Source of the DNA: an uncultured Actinomycetes bacterium | Lineage (GTDB): Bacteria > Actinomycetota > Acidimicrobiia > Acidimicrobiales > RAAP-2 | Direction: 5' to 3' | DNA length: 64,000 nt | NCBI GenBank assembly: GCA_903885505.1 | Contig: CAISIU010000101.1 | Coordinates: 1 to 64,000, forward strand | Shown: positions 9,233-18,168 of the stretch, in pieces | Layout of the letters: each line of letters opens with the position of its first letter | How positions within the stretch are numbered: the first letter of the stretch is position 1 | Notes under the pieces: generated by a model | Databases searched by the model: none | What the model saw: only the letters and a program-made list of their open reading frames with translations | Told to the model about the DNA's origin: nothing | Program-made: the position numbers and the translations under genes

Positions 9233-9664
9233 TTACGAGGTCACCAAGGGGGCGTTAAACATCCATCGGATGGAGAATTGGTCGAGACAGGTGCCCCAAT
9301 ACGTCCCCCAAAATTGCGGCGTCAACGGGTTGATGTCGCTGCCGTTGTCACTCAGTCGATCAAAGACGCGCTGAGCTTCCTCGAGGGTGTCGAACTCCAA
9401 CTGAATGGTGATGTTGTTGCCCACGCGCAAGTGGTGTCCCATGGAGCTGAGCATGTCCGTCGCCATCAACACGTGGCCGCCGAGAATGGGTAGCTCAATG
9501 TGCAGAATCTTTTGTTTGTCCTCGTCGCTGAGTGGCGGCATACCCTCGACGTCGCCAAAGCGTTGGATGGGTCCACGAAAGTCGCCGCCGAAAACGGAGC
9601 GATAGAAGGTGAACGCCTCCAGGGCTGTCCCCTCGAAATTGAGATACGTCGCGACGCCGGCCAT
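9233..9664 (-). CDS. VOC-family (PhnB-like glyoxalase fold) protein
   Basis: TYLNFEGTALEAFTFYRSVFGGDF...HIELPILGGHVLMATDM, PhnB/3-demethylubiquinone-9 3-methyltransferase-like. Confidence 0.85.
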   Translation of the reverse strand: MAGVATYLNFEGTALEAFTFYRSVFGGDFRGPIQRFGDVEGMPPLSDEDKQKILHIELPILGGHVLMATDMLSSMGHHLRVGNNITIQLEFDTLEEAQRVFDRLSDNGSDINPLTPQFWGTYWGTCLDQFSIRWMFNAPLVTS

Positions 9665-9679
9665 GTCCTACCCCTTTCG

Positions 9680-10273
9680 TTAACCGAAGAAGTAGTGGTC
9701 CACTATTTCCAGCATGAGATTATCCCAGGCCTCAGGATTGACCTCGCTACCAGGGATTTCAATGATGACGCGACCGGTAATCACGCTGAGATACCACGGT
9801 CCAATGGCCGCCGGATCGACGGTCTCGCGAATGAATCCTTTGGCCTTCACGTCGGTCCACAACTTTTCGGTGTCCGCGAACATTGAATTTTGTTCATCGG
9901 CGATGGCTCGCTGCAGGGCGGGCCGGGCGTATGCCGAACCGAGGACGTTCACGCGTGACCATCGCGCCTCGACGCGCGACGACGAGAAAACCTCCGTGAG
10001 AAAAGTCTTCAAATAGTTTCGGAGCTCGTCGCGACTCTGGCACGCGCGCACTTCCACCATGTGGCTCGCCATGAAGTCACGAGCGCTGCGGATGTAGCGC
10101 GCTGCTTGTGCCGCGGCAATGAGGCCGTCGCGATCGCCGTAGTAGTGGTACACCGCCGTCACGGCGAGTCCCGCATTTTGCGCGAGCTCGTTGACGCGCA
10201 CGGCCGCTTCGCCGCCCGATTCGATCATGTCGATCGCGGCGTTCAGAATTTTCTCGGCGCTCTCCTGGCTCAT
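9680..10273 (-). CDS. TetR-family transcriptional regulator
   Basis: N-terminal HTH: KILNAAIDMIESGGEAAVRVNELAQNAGLAVTAVYHYYGDRDGLI. Confidence 0.9.
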   Translation of the reverse strand: MSQESAEKILNAAIDMIESGGEAAVRVNELAQNAGLAVTAVYHYYGDRDGLIAAAQAARYIRSARDFMASHMVEVRACQSRDELRNYLKTFLTEVFSSSRVEARWSRVNVLGSAYARPALQRAIADEQNSMFADTEKLWTDVKAKGFIRETVDPAAIGPWYLSVITGRVIIEIPGSEVNPEAWDNLMLEIVDHYFFG

Positions 10274-10292
10274 GGGCGCCTACTCTAGAAGG

Positions 10293-10811
10293 GTGAATGG
10301 TAATGAGCCGCTAAACAAAGTTCGACAGGTTCACTACCGAGCTCTTTTACCTGATGATCACCTCATTTTCGCCTCCCTGCGCCAGGCCGCACTGACCGGT
10401 GAGCCCGATGCCTTCGGGGCCACGTGGGCCCTCGAGTCGCAGCGGTCTGAGGATGAATGGCGGGGATTCATCGCGAATCGGACGATTTTTGTGGCCTTTG
10501 ACGGTACCGAGGCGGTGGGTATCGCTGCCGGTGGTGATCGCGAGGCGCGGCCCGACGCTCGCGGGCTGTACTCCATGTGGGTGCACCCGTCGATGCGCGG
10601 TACCGGCGTGAGCGCTCGCCTCATCGCTCTGGTCGAGGACTGGGCGAGGACGTCGGGCGCAACCTATCTCGCGCTTGACGTGGTGACCCATCTCGAGCAT
10701 CCACGCGCCTTGTATCGACGATGTGGTTTCGTCGAAACGAGTCGCTTCTCGATGATGCAGCGTGACCCGTCGATCTCCCTCGTGGAAATGCAAAAGGACT
10801 TGAGATCGTGA
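10293..10811 (+). CDS. GNAT N-acetyltransferase
   Basis: LYSMWVHPSMRGTGVSARLI...LDVVTHLEHPRALYRRCGFVET; GTG 10293 preferred over track start 10191 (TACTCT-N6). Confidence 0.85.
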   Translation: MNGNEPLNKVRQVHYRALLPDDHLIFASLRQAALTGEPDAFGATWALESQRSEDEWRGFIANRTIFVAFDGTEAVGIAAGGDREARPDARGLYSMWVHPSMRGTGVSARLIALVEDWARTSGATYLALDVVTHLEHPRALYRRCGFVETSRFSMMQRDPSISLVEMQKDLRS

Positions 10812-11266
10812 CCTTCCTCGTGCAGCACTTCTCTGACGCGACCGAACTACACGAACTGCGTCGCCGGATTTTGCGTCACAACGACCCCGCCATCTCGGTG
10901 CACGACCCTCGCGATGTCGAAGAGGCCGCCATCCACCTCGCCATCGTCCGTGACGAGCACGTCGTCGTCTGCGGTTCGCTCTACCCCTCGACCAGTCCCC
11001 TCGATGAGTCGGTTGACAGTTACCAGCTTCGCTACATGGCAGCTGATGACTCGGTTCGGGGCAGTGGTGGGGGCCGCGCACTCCTCGAGCGCGCCGGTGA
11101 CATCGTTCTGTCGCGCGGTGTCGAGCATCTGTGGGCTAACGCTCGCGACACGGCGCTTGGCTTTTACCTCGCGACCGGGTGGACGGCGGTGCCCGGCAGC
11201 GAACACTTGAGTAAGGAAACGCAACTACCTCACACCGTGGTAGTGAAGAGTCTGCGCTCGCACTAG
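10808..11266 (+). CDS. GNAT N-acetyltransferase
   Basis: LRYMAADDSVRGSGGGRALLERAGDI...LWANARDTALGFYLATGW; GTGA overlap with the preceding GNAT. Confidence 0.85.
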   Translation: MTFLVQHFSDATELHELRRRILRHNDPAISVHDPRDVEEAAIHLAIVRDEHVVVCGSLYPSTSPLDESVDSYQLRYMAADDSVRGSGGGRALLERAGDIVLSRGVEHLWANARDTALGFYLATGWTAVPGSEHLSKETQLPHTVVVKSLRSH

Positions 11267-11286
11267 TCGCGTGCGAGACTGACAGA

Positions 11287-12297
11287 GTGAGTCGCATTGG
11301 AAATCTCTACGGACCGGACGCCACTTTTCTCGGCGTCCCCGCGGCCGATCCGGACGATCGCGCCAGTTGGGAACAGGCCCAGGCGGTCATCGTTGGTGCC
11401 CCCTTTGATGGCGGCACCTCGTATCGCTCCGGTTGTCGTTTTGGACCGCAGGCCATGCGTATCACCGACTACTTGCCGCACGATGGTTCGCGTCCCTCCC
11501 TCGCTCTCGGGGTTGACCCGCTGACGGAATTAGGCGTGGTCGACATCGGCGACGTGGAGATGCCCTCCGGCGACACCGAATTGTCGCTCACCCGTCTCGA
11601 AGCACAAGTCGCCGAGCTGGCGGCCGCGAACATCATCCCCATCATTCTCGGGGGCGACCACACCATCGCGTTGCCCGATGTCACGGGGATAGCTCGTCAC
11701 GTGGGATTTGGTCGCGTGTCGGTGATTCACTTTGACGCCCACGCCGACACGGCGGACATGCAGTTTGGCTCCCTCTACGGACACGGCACGCCCATGCGTC
11801 GCTTGATTGAGTCCGGTGCGTGCCGCGGCGATCGTTTCTTGCAGATCGGCCTTCGTGGATACTGGCCCGAAGACGACACCTTGCAGTGGATGGCCGATCA
11901 GGGCATGCGTAGTTTCGAGATGAGCGAAATCGTCGCCCGGGGATTGGATGCCGTGCTCGACGAGGCCTTCGCGATCGCCACCGATGACTGTGATGCGGTG
12001 TTCTTGTCGGTGGACGTCGACGTGGTCGACCCGGGCAGCGCACCCGGCACCGGCACGCCCGAGCCGGGCGGCCTCACGAGTCGACAGCTGCTTGATGCCG
12101 TGCGCCGCATTGCGATGGAGCTCCCGCTCGCGGGCATGGACGTGGTGGAAGTCGCTCCGCCCTATGACCACGCGGAGATCACGGCCTTCCTCGGTAATCG
12201 CGTGGTTCTCGAGGCCCTTGGCGGAATTGCGTGGCGCCGCGCGAAAGCAGCGGGACGCGCGGTGCGAGACCCCGCATCGCCGCTGCTGCAGCGTTAA
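11287..12297 (+). CDS. speB: agmatinase/ureohydrolase family (agmatinase or guanidinobutyrase-like)
   Basis: GGDHTIALP, HFDAHADTAD, SVDVDVVDPGSAPGTGTPEPGG Mn-binding motifs. Confidence 0.9.
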   Translation: MSRIGNLYGPDATFLGVPAADPDDRASWEQAQAVIVGAPFDGGTSYRSGCRFGPQAMRITDYLPHDGSRPSLALGVDPLTELGVVDIGDVEMPSGDTELSLTRLEAQVAELAAANIIPIILGGDHTIALPDVTGIARHVGFGRVSVIHFDAHADTADMQFGSLYGHGTPMRRLIESGACRGDRFLQIGLRGYWPEDDTLQWMADQGMRSFEMSEIVARGLDAVLDEAFAIATDDCDAVFLSVDVDVVDPGSAPGTGTPEPGGLTSRQLLDAVRRIAMELPLAGMDVVEVAPPYDHAEITAFLGNRVVLEALGGIAWRRAKAAGRAVRDPASPLLQR

Positions 12298-13655
12298 CGC
12301 ATCGACGCGAGGATCTGTTCCACCAGTTCGTCGCTGGTGTCGGGGTGAAGGAAAGCCAAGCGCGCAATGGTTTCGCCCTCCCACTTGGTCGGTGTGACGA
12401 AAGCCACTTGATCGCGCAGCAGTTGGTGACTCCACTCGGTGTAATCCTCGTTCGTCCACCCTGGTCGGCGATACAGCACAATGGACAGCGACGGGTCGCG
12501 CACCAGTTCGACGTGATCGAGCGCCTCGATGCGCTCGGCAGCGCGAGTCGCCAAGTCAATCGCCGCCTCGACGGCGTGTTCGTATCGCTCGACACCGTGG
12601 GTCATGAGGGAGAACCAGAAGGGCAAGCCGCGCGCGCGACGTGACAGGTGGATGGCGAAGTCCGACGGGTTCCAGTCCACGTCACCGCTAGGCGATGAGT
12701 CGTGCAAGATGTCGAGGTATCCCGCTTCTTGCGTGTGGACCGCACGGGCCAGGGCCGGGTGTCGATACACGAGGGCCGCACAATCAAGCGGCGCGAAGAG
12801 CCACTTGTGGGGGTCGACGATGAAGCTGTCGGCGTGGCGAATGCCGCTCACCGTGTCGCGATAGCTCTCCGAGAAAATCGCCGCGCCGCCATACGCCCCA
12901 TCGACGTGGAACCACATGTCGTGGTCGCGGCAATACGAACCCAGGCCCTCGAGGTCATCGATGATGCCCGCATTGGTGGTGCCGCAAGTGGCGACGACAC
13001 CAATGACCGTTTCGGGGTGTGGGTCGGCCGCCAAAGCTGCCGTGAGGTTCTCGAGCGTGAAGCGGTGATCGTCCGGTTCCACGAGGAGAGCGCCAATGCC
13101 GAGCACGTGCAGGGCTCGACCCACACTGGAGTGAGCGTCGGCGCTGATGGCGAAACGCGCCTGATGGCGCTCCAGGCCCGGGCGACGAGCCACACCGACG
13201 TCGCGGCCCACCGTGAGGCCCGAGAGATTGCCAATAGATCCGCCGCTGACAAATGCGCCACCGGATCCCTGGGGCATGCCGGCACGCTCGGCAATGAACT
13301 CCAACGCTTGGTTTTCGGCGACGACGACGCCCTGGCTCTCCAGCCAGCTGGTGCCGTTCAGTCCGGAGCACGCGACCACCATGTCGAAGAGCAACGAGTT
13401 CTTGGTGGGGGCATTGGGAATAAAGGCTAAGAAGCCCGGTGAATCAATGGAGATGACGGCTGGGGCCATGTGCTCGCGGAAGTGCTGCAAGATGGTCTGC
13501 GGCGCGTGACCCTCAGAGGTGATGGGGATAACGGTGGTGTCATTCGCCATGGACCCGAGGTCGAGCGGGACCGGATTTTCACTGAGGCGCTCGCGGCAGT
13601 AATCGAAAATCTGCTGGGCGAGTTCAGTATCGAGTTGGAACATGGGGTCGCCCAT
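12294..13655 (-). CDS. group II pyridoxal-dependent decarboxylase
   Basis: WFHVDGAYGG...DSFIVDPHKWLFAPLDCAALVYR PLP-Lys motif. Confidence 0.9.
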   Translation of the reverse strand: MGDPMFQLDTELAQQIFDYCRERLSENPVPLDLGSMANDTTVIPITSEGHAPQTILQHFREHMAPAVISIDSPGFLAFIPNAPTKNSLLFDMVVACSGLNGTSWLESQGVVVAENQALEFIAERAGMPQGSGGAFVSGGSIGNLSGLTVGRDVGVARRPGLERHQARFAISADAHSSVGRALHVLGIGALLVEPDDHRFTLENLTAALAADPHPETVIGVVATCGTTNAGIIDDLEGLGSYCRDHDMWFHVDGAYGGAAIFSESYRDTVSGIRHADSFIVDPHKWLFAPLDCAALVYRHPALARAVHTQEAGYLDILHDSSPSGDVDWNPSDFAIHLSRRARGLPFWFSLMTHGVERYEHAVEAAIDLATRAAERIEALDHVELVRDPSLSIVLYRRPGWTNEDYTEWSHQLLRDQVAFVTPTKWEGETIARLAFLHPDTSDELVEQILASMR

Positions 13656-13746
13656 GGCTCTCCTTAAGTTGGTCGCCTCTGCCGGTGAGGACTGTCGATG
13701 TTAGGGGTGGCGTTGCCGCCACGGTGTCGATACCAGAAGTGACGGC

Positions 13747-14256
13747 TTAGTGAGACTTGGGCCCATTACTTTGCTCAATGGTCCGGTCACCAATGCGATG
13801 CAGCAAAGTGAGGCCAATCACCATCACGATGATGAGGCCACCGTTGATGCCCAATTCGATCATGGCTCGACGAAATTCGGTGTTCGAGCCCGCCGCCTCG
13901 GAACTGAGCGACGCGGAGATAGTCAGGATGTGGCGAACATTGGCGATGATGCCGATCACGAGGAAGGGCCCGACCTGAAAGCCGCCATCGCCGAAGTGGG
14001 CGGTGATCGTGCGCAGAATTTCCAAAATGATGACGACGAACAACACGTTGTTCAGCGACGTCAATAGCGCGCTGGGGAACAACGGGTGAATCGTGAAGAT
14101 CTGTCGAATCGACTCGTAGAGCACAGCACCGGCAATGCCGATGAGGGTCAACGACACGACCAGTTGAATGAGGTCCTCGCCGCCTTCCATGAGTAACTTC
14201 GGAAAAATCCGACCCATCGGACGAGGCTCGCGGTGGCTCGGCGTCGTGTCGCTCAT
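13747..14256 (-). CDS. PsiE-family (phosphate-starvation-inducible) membrane protein
   Basis: four TM segments; LLTSLNNVLFVVIILEILRTITAHFGDGGFQVGPFLVIGIIANVRHIL. Confidence 0.75.
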   Translation of the reverse strand: MSDTTPSHREPRPMGRIFPKLLMEGGEDLIQLVVSLTLIGIAGAVLYESIRQIFTIHPLFPSALLTSLNNVLFVVIILEILRTITAHFGDGGFQVGPFLVIGIIANVRHILTISASLSSEAAGSNTEFRRAMIELGINGGLIIVMVIGLTLLHRIGDRTIEQSNGPKSH

Positions 14257-14315
14257 CTGACTATGTCCTCTCCACGATGTTGTTGCGCCGTCATCCTACC
14301 GACGACAACGCGCGA

Positions 14316-14993
14316 TTACGGGGTAGGCGCCGGCCATAGACGTCCGACTACTCGTAAGGTCACCGAGAGAATGGGCCCAATAGCCACGGCAAAGATGATG
14401 GTTCCCACCCCGAAGGCACCGCCCATCGCGATGCCCGCCAGCAACGCAGTTAATTCGATGGCCGTGCGCAGACGCGCAATAGGGAGGTTGAAGCGGCGAC
14501 CCATACCCACCATCAGACCATCGCGGGGTCCCGTGCCCATGGCGCAGGACAAATACAGCGCACCACCGATCCCAATGGCCGCGAGGCCACCCAGCATCAT
14601 GACGACGTGCATCATGCCACTGCGAGCGCCGGGTAGCACCAGGTATCCGAGTTCCAGAAAGACGGGAATAACGGTGAGGTTGGCGATAGTGCCGAATCCG
14701 GGTCGCTGACGCAGGGGCCACCATCCCGAAAAGACGCCGCAGGACACCACGAACGTGGCCCACCCCAAAGTCAATCCCGTGGCGTGGGCCAGTCCGGTGG
14801 CAAAGACCGTCCAAGGGGCCGCACCCGCGTTGCTGCGCACCATAAGAGCCTCGCCCGTGCCGAAGATGGCCAAGCCCCCGATCAATATGAACGCGGTAAG
14901 AGGTCGGGCTCGCCACGGCGAGGCCGCGCGAAAGGTGACCTCGTCGACGCGTGGGGCGAAGTATTTCCAGACGGGAGCTCCTCGAAGCGTCAT
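14316..14993 (-). CDS. YczE/YyaS/YitT-family membrane protein
   Basis: GAAPWTVFATGLAHATGLTLGWATFVVS...GTGPRDGLMVGMGRR. Confidence 0.75.
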   Translation of the reverse strand: MTLRGAPVWKYFAPRVDEVTFRAASPWRARPLTAFILIGGLAIFGTGEALMVRSNAGAAPWTVFATGLAHATGLTLGWATFVVSCGVFSGWWPLRQRPGFGTIANLTVIPVFLELGYLVLPGARSGMMHVVMMLGGLAAIGIGGALYLSCAMGTGPRDGLMVGMGRRFNLPIARLRTAIELTALLAGIAMGGAFGVGTIIFAVAIGPILSVTLRVVGRLWPAPTP

Positions 14994-16222
14994 TAGGTGA
15001 CCGGGTTCTTCTGGCGAAATGCGGGGTCATCGTATTCGCGATGGTGCATGACCTCGACAAGGTGAGAGACCGCGACGTCGACATCTCGAAACGAGAGGTA
15101 CAGCGGAGTGAATCCGAATCGTGCGATATTCGGCGCGCGAAAATCGCCAATGACGCCGCGAGCAATCAGGGCCTGCACGATGCCGTAGGCCTCGTCATGA
15201 CGCCAACTCACTTGACTCGCTCGACGATGGTGCTCTCGAGGAGTCACGAGTTCAAATACTCCGGGCAGACGTTCTTCCACTTCGGTGATAAAGAAGTCGG
15301 TGAGCGCGAGACTCTTGCGACGGAGGACATCGAGCGATATCCCCTCAAAGACGTCAAGTGCACCGGCGAGTGCCGAGAGGCCCACGACGGACGGAGACGA
15401 CGTGACCAAGGCGCGAATGCCGGGGGCTTTTTCGAAGGTGGGCTCAAAATCGAAGGGCCGGGCATGGCCGAGCCATCCCGGTAAGAAATTGGTGAGCGAG
15501 TCCAGCCACTGAGGCGCCACGTACGCAAACGCGGGGGCACCGGGGCCACCATTTAGATACTTGTATCCGCAGCCCGCCGCGAAGTCGGCCCCGTGTTCGT
15601 GCACGTGGAGCGGGACTGCGCCGGTGGAGTGGGCGAGGTCCCAGATCATGAGTGCACCATGCGCGTGGACGAGTGCCGACATGTCTGCCATGTCCAGCAG
15701 CTCGCCGGTGCGGTAGTCCACGTGGGTGAGCAGAACCACCGCCACATCATCATCGAGCGCCTCCGCGAGAGCCGCTCGCGTGGTTCGCCGCACCGTGATG
15801 TCGCGACGTGTGGCGGCGGCGACACCGTCGGCGATGTAAAAGTCGGAATGAAAGTTGTCACTGTCGGTCACGATGACGTGACGGTCGGGCCGAAGCGCGA
15901 GAGCGTTGGCGAGCAGTTTGGCGATGAGAATGGTCAAAGTGTCGGTGACGATGACGGTGTCGGCGGGCGCACCGATGAGCGGCGCGAGACGATTGCCGAG
16001 GGTGATGGGCAGATCCATCCAGCCTGCCGAGTTCCAACTACGAACGAGTCCGGCGGCCCACTCGTGAGTGACGGCGTGGTTGATGCGCGATATCGCCGTG
16101 TGCGAGACGGGCCCCAGTGAGTTGCCGTCAAGGTAGATCACCCCGTCGGGAAGGATGAATTTGTCACGGCGACTCGCGAGGGTGTCGGCACGATCGCGCT
16201 CGCCCGCAGAAATCTGTGTCAT
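14993..16222 (-). CDS. kynU: kynureninase
   Basis: IYLDGNSLGP, WDLAHSTGAVPLHVHEHGADFAAGCGYKYLNGGPGAPAF. Confidence 0.93.
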   Translation of the reverse strand: MTQISAGERDRADTLASRRDKFILPDGVIYLDGNSLGPVSHTAISRINHAVTHEWAAGLVRSWNSAGWMDLPITLGNRLAPLIGAPADTVIVTDTLTILIAKLLANALALRPDRHVIVTDSDNFHSDFYIADGVAAATRRDITVRRTTRAALAEALDDDVAVVLLTHVDYRTGELLDMADMSALVHAHGALMIWDLAHSTGAVPLHVHEHGADFAAGCGYKYLNGGPGAPAFAYVAPQWLDSLTNFLPGWLGHARPFDFEPTFEKAPGIRALVTSSPSVVGLSALAGALDVFEGISLDVLRRKSLALTDFFITEVEERLPGVFELVTPREHHRRASQVSWRHDEAYGIVQALIARGVIGDFRAPNIARFGFTPLYLSFRDVDVAVSHLVEVMHHREYDDPAFRQKNPVT

Positions 16223-16337
16223 GGCACCTCACTAAGAACGTCACTTCCCGTTCCGGTGACGGACAGGTCGTGGGGAGAAAATTCAGTCGTCAAACTACGT
16301 TGAGTACCCACGAGTCCGCACGTGAGAGTCCCATGAG

Positions 16338-16377
16338 AAAAATTCCCCCTCGGCGCAGTAGGCGGAGGGGGAATTTT
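16338..16377 (-). terminator. intrinsic terminator downstream of tRNA-Ser
   Basis: 13-bp perfect stem aaaattccccctc / gagggggaatttt followed by a T-run on the minus strand. Confidence 0.85.
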
Positions 16378-16379
16378 CG

Positions 16380-16467
16380 TGGCGGAGGGAGTGGGATTTG
16401 AACCCACGGTGAGTTGCCCCACGACGGTTTTCAAGACCGTTGCATTCGTCCGCTCTGCCATCCCTCC
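16380..16467 (-). tRNA. tRNA-Ser(UGA), CCA encoded
   Basis: RC: GGAGGGATGGCAGAGCGGACGAATGCAACGGTCTTGAAAACCGTCGTGGGGCAACTCACCGTGGGTTCAAATCCCACTCCCTCCGCCA; long variable arm, anticodon TGA. Confidence 0.95.
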
Positions 16468-16511
16468 AGCCGTACACGCTACCAATTAGCGACAGGGGTC
16501 TCTCCGAGGGC

Positions 16512-18137
16512 TTAGGCGCGCGTGGCGCGTAAGCGTCGTCGCAGCGATTCCGGCAAGGCGCGAAAGACGGCCGCGCCCACGGGGCGAAGTGGCGCAAGGA
16601 TTCGAACAGCGTGTCGCGTCAGCTTCAACCACCACGTGCGCCTTCCCAGCTGCTCTCGCCGAACGAGCCAGGCGTCGCTGAGAGTCACGTCACTGAGAGC
16701 ACCCACAATCTCACCTGCGGCGTCATGGTCGTGTTGTAGTCGTTGGCGAATGGAGTTGCCCTGTGCTCGCGCTGCGTCACGGGGCATGACGAGCGCGTGG
16801 CGAAGTTGCTCGGCGGCGACGGCAATATCGGGATCTCCCCACCACGCATCATCGGGATAGGGAGTGTTGTCGTAGCCCGAGTCGCCGACTCGCACCATGG
16901 TGACCGGCACGGGGAAGAAAGCTCCGTGGAAGTTGTCGTGCAGCCCGGAATAGTCGCTGTAGACCACCGGAATGCCATGAACGGCGGCCTCCAGTGGCGT
17001 TAGTCCCAAGCCTTCTGAACGGGGCAAGGTCACGTACGCCGCGGCGTTCGCGACCAGATCGCGATACTCCTCATCGCTCAGGTGATCATCAATCAACCTG
17101 GTACGCGGGCTACGCGCGATGAGTTCCATCAACTCTTCGCTTGCCTCGCCCGCGAGTGCCATGGTCTTGAGTACCAATGAGTGCCCCGGGAAGTCGTCCG
17201 CCACGGCCGCCCACGCCCGCAGCACCGCTTCGGGATTCTTTCGGCCCAGTCGACTACGGGCATCAAGAATTGATAAGACGTAGGGCCCGCGCGACGACTG
17301 AGTGGTCGCCTCATTGTCCGCGAGATACGCCGGATTAGTCAGAGCGAGCACGCCGACGGAACACGAGAGTGCCGAACTAAAGGCGCTCGCCGACCAGGGT
17401 GACAAGGCGTAGACCGTATCGATGTTGAAGTCGCGCGCCACGGCCACGGCAAGCGGTGGGACCTGCTCGAGTTCCCACGCCCACAACACGTGGAGTCGGC
17501 GAGGGGCGTGTCGCAGGAGGGGAGCGAGATCTCCCTGCGCAAAGAAGTTGACGACGGCGAAGGTGTCCGCATCGCTGCTCGCCATGGGCCAGCGGGCGGC
17601 GAGCAGTGGCGACAGGTACGACGGCCGATTGGTGGGTAGGTCAATAACGTCGATGGCGACGTAGCGTCCTTGTTGCGTGAGCAGATCGTGCGACCATCGG
17701 GTGAGGAGTCCCATCGATGCCTCATACGCGTGGTATCCCACCAGTCGAAACGCGACGGCACCCTCGACAGCAGTGCGAACGAGATCACGAAGTTCGTGGC
17801 TCCAGGGAGCGGGGTCGAGGAGTGCCCGCGAATCACTCGACAGCGCCCAGTCGGCCATGTCGGTTGCCGAGCGATCAAAGGTGGTGGGCGACGCGCGAAA
17901 GAATGCGGCGACACCGTTCGGAATGCCACAGAGCGAGGGGTGTGTGGCCCAGGCGCGTACCACGTCGTCGATATTCGATACGTCGGCGGGATACATCGAC
18001 GAGAAAATCTCCTCGTGAGACGACCCAGCACGTATGTGAATCTCGATATCGGTCGCTAACCAGCGCCGCCACGATTCGGGCCAACGAGCCTGCGACAAAG
18101 CGTCGGTCAGGCGTGGGCCCACACTCGGGTCGTCCAT
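16512..18137 (-). CDS. glycosyltransferase (GT4/GT-B-like)
   Basis: LPRSEGLGLTPLEAAVHGIPVVYSDYSG C-terminal GT-B motif; ATG 18137 preferred over track GTG 18143 (TAGGCT-N6). Confidence 0.8.
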   Translation of the reverse strand: MDDPSVGPRLTDALSQARWPESWRRWLATDIEIHIRAGSSHEEIFSSMYPADVSNIDDVVRAWATHPSLCGIPNGVAAFFRASPTTFDRSATDMADWALSSDSRALLDPAPWSHELRDLVRTAVEGAVAFRLVGYHAYEASMGLLTRWSHDLLTQQGRYVAIDVIDLPTNRPSYLSPLLAARWPMASSDADTFAVVNFFAQGDLAPLLRHAPRRLHVLWAWELEQVPPLAVAVARDFNIDTVYALSPWSASAFSSALSCSVGVLALTNPAYLADNEATTQSSRGPYVLSILDARSRLGRKNPEAVLRAWAAVADDFPGHSLVLKTMALAGEASEELMELIARSPRTRLIDDHLSDEEYRDLVANAAAYVTLPRSEGLGLTPLEAAVHGIPVVYSDYSGLHDNFHGAFFPVPVTMVRVGDSGYDNTPYPDDAWWGDPDIAVAAEQLRHALVMPRDAARAQGNSIRQRLQHDHDAAGEIVGALSDVTLSDAWLVRREQLGRRTWWLKLTRHAVRILAPLRPVGAAVFRALPESLRRRLRATRA

Positions 18138-18168
18138 AGTCACAGCCTACCGACGACCCGAAAGTGAT

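Noticed and set aside
12294-12297. Agmatinase and decarboxylase as an arginine-agmatine-putrescine pathway pair
   Set aside because: The decarboxylase is group II (aromatic/Glu/DAB type) by motif, and the genes are convergent; adjacency alone does not support one pathway
11530-12459. 309-aa ORF opposite agmatinase
   Set aside because: Shadow ORF; agmatinase has complete metal-binding motifs
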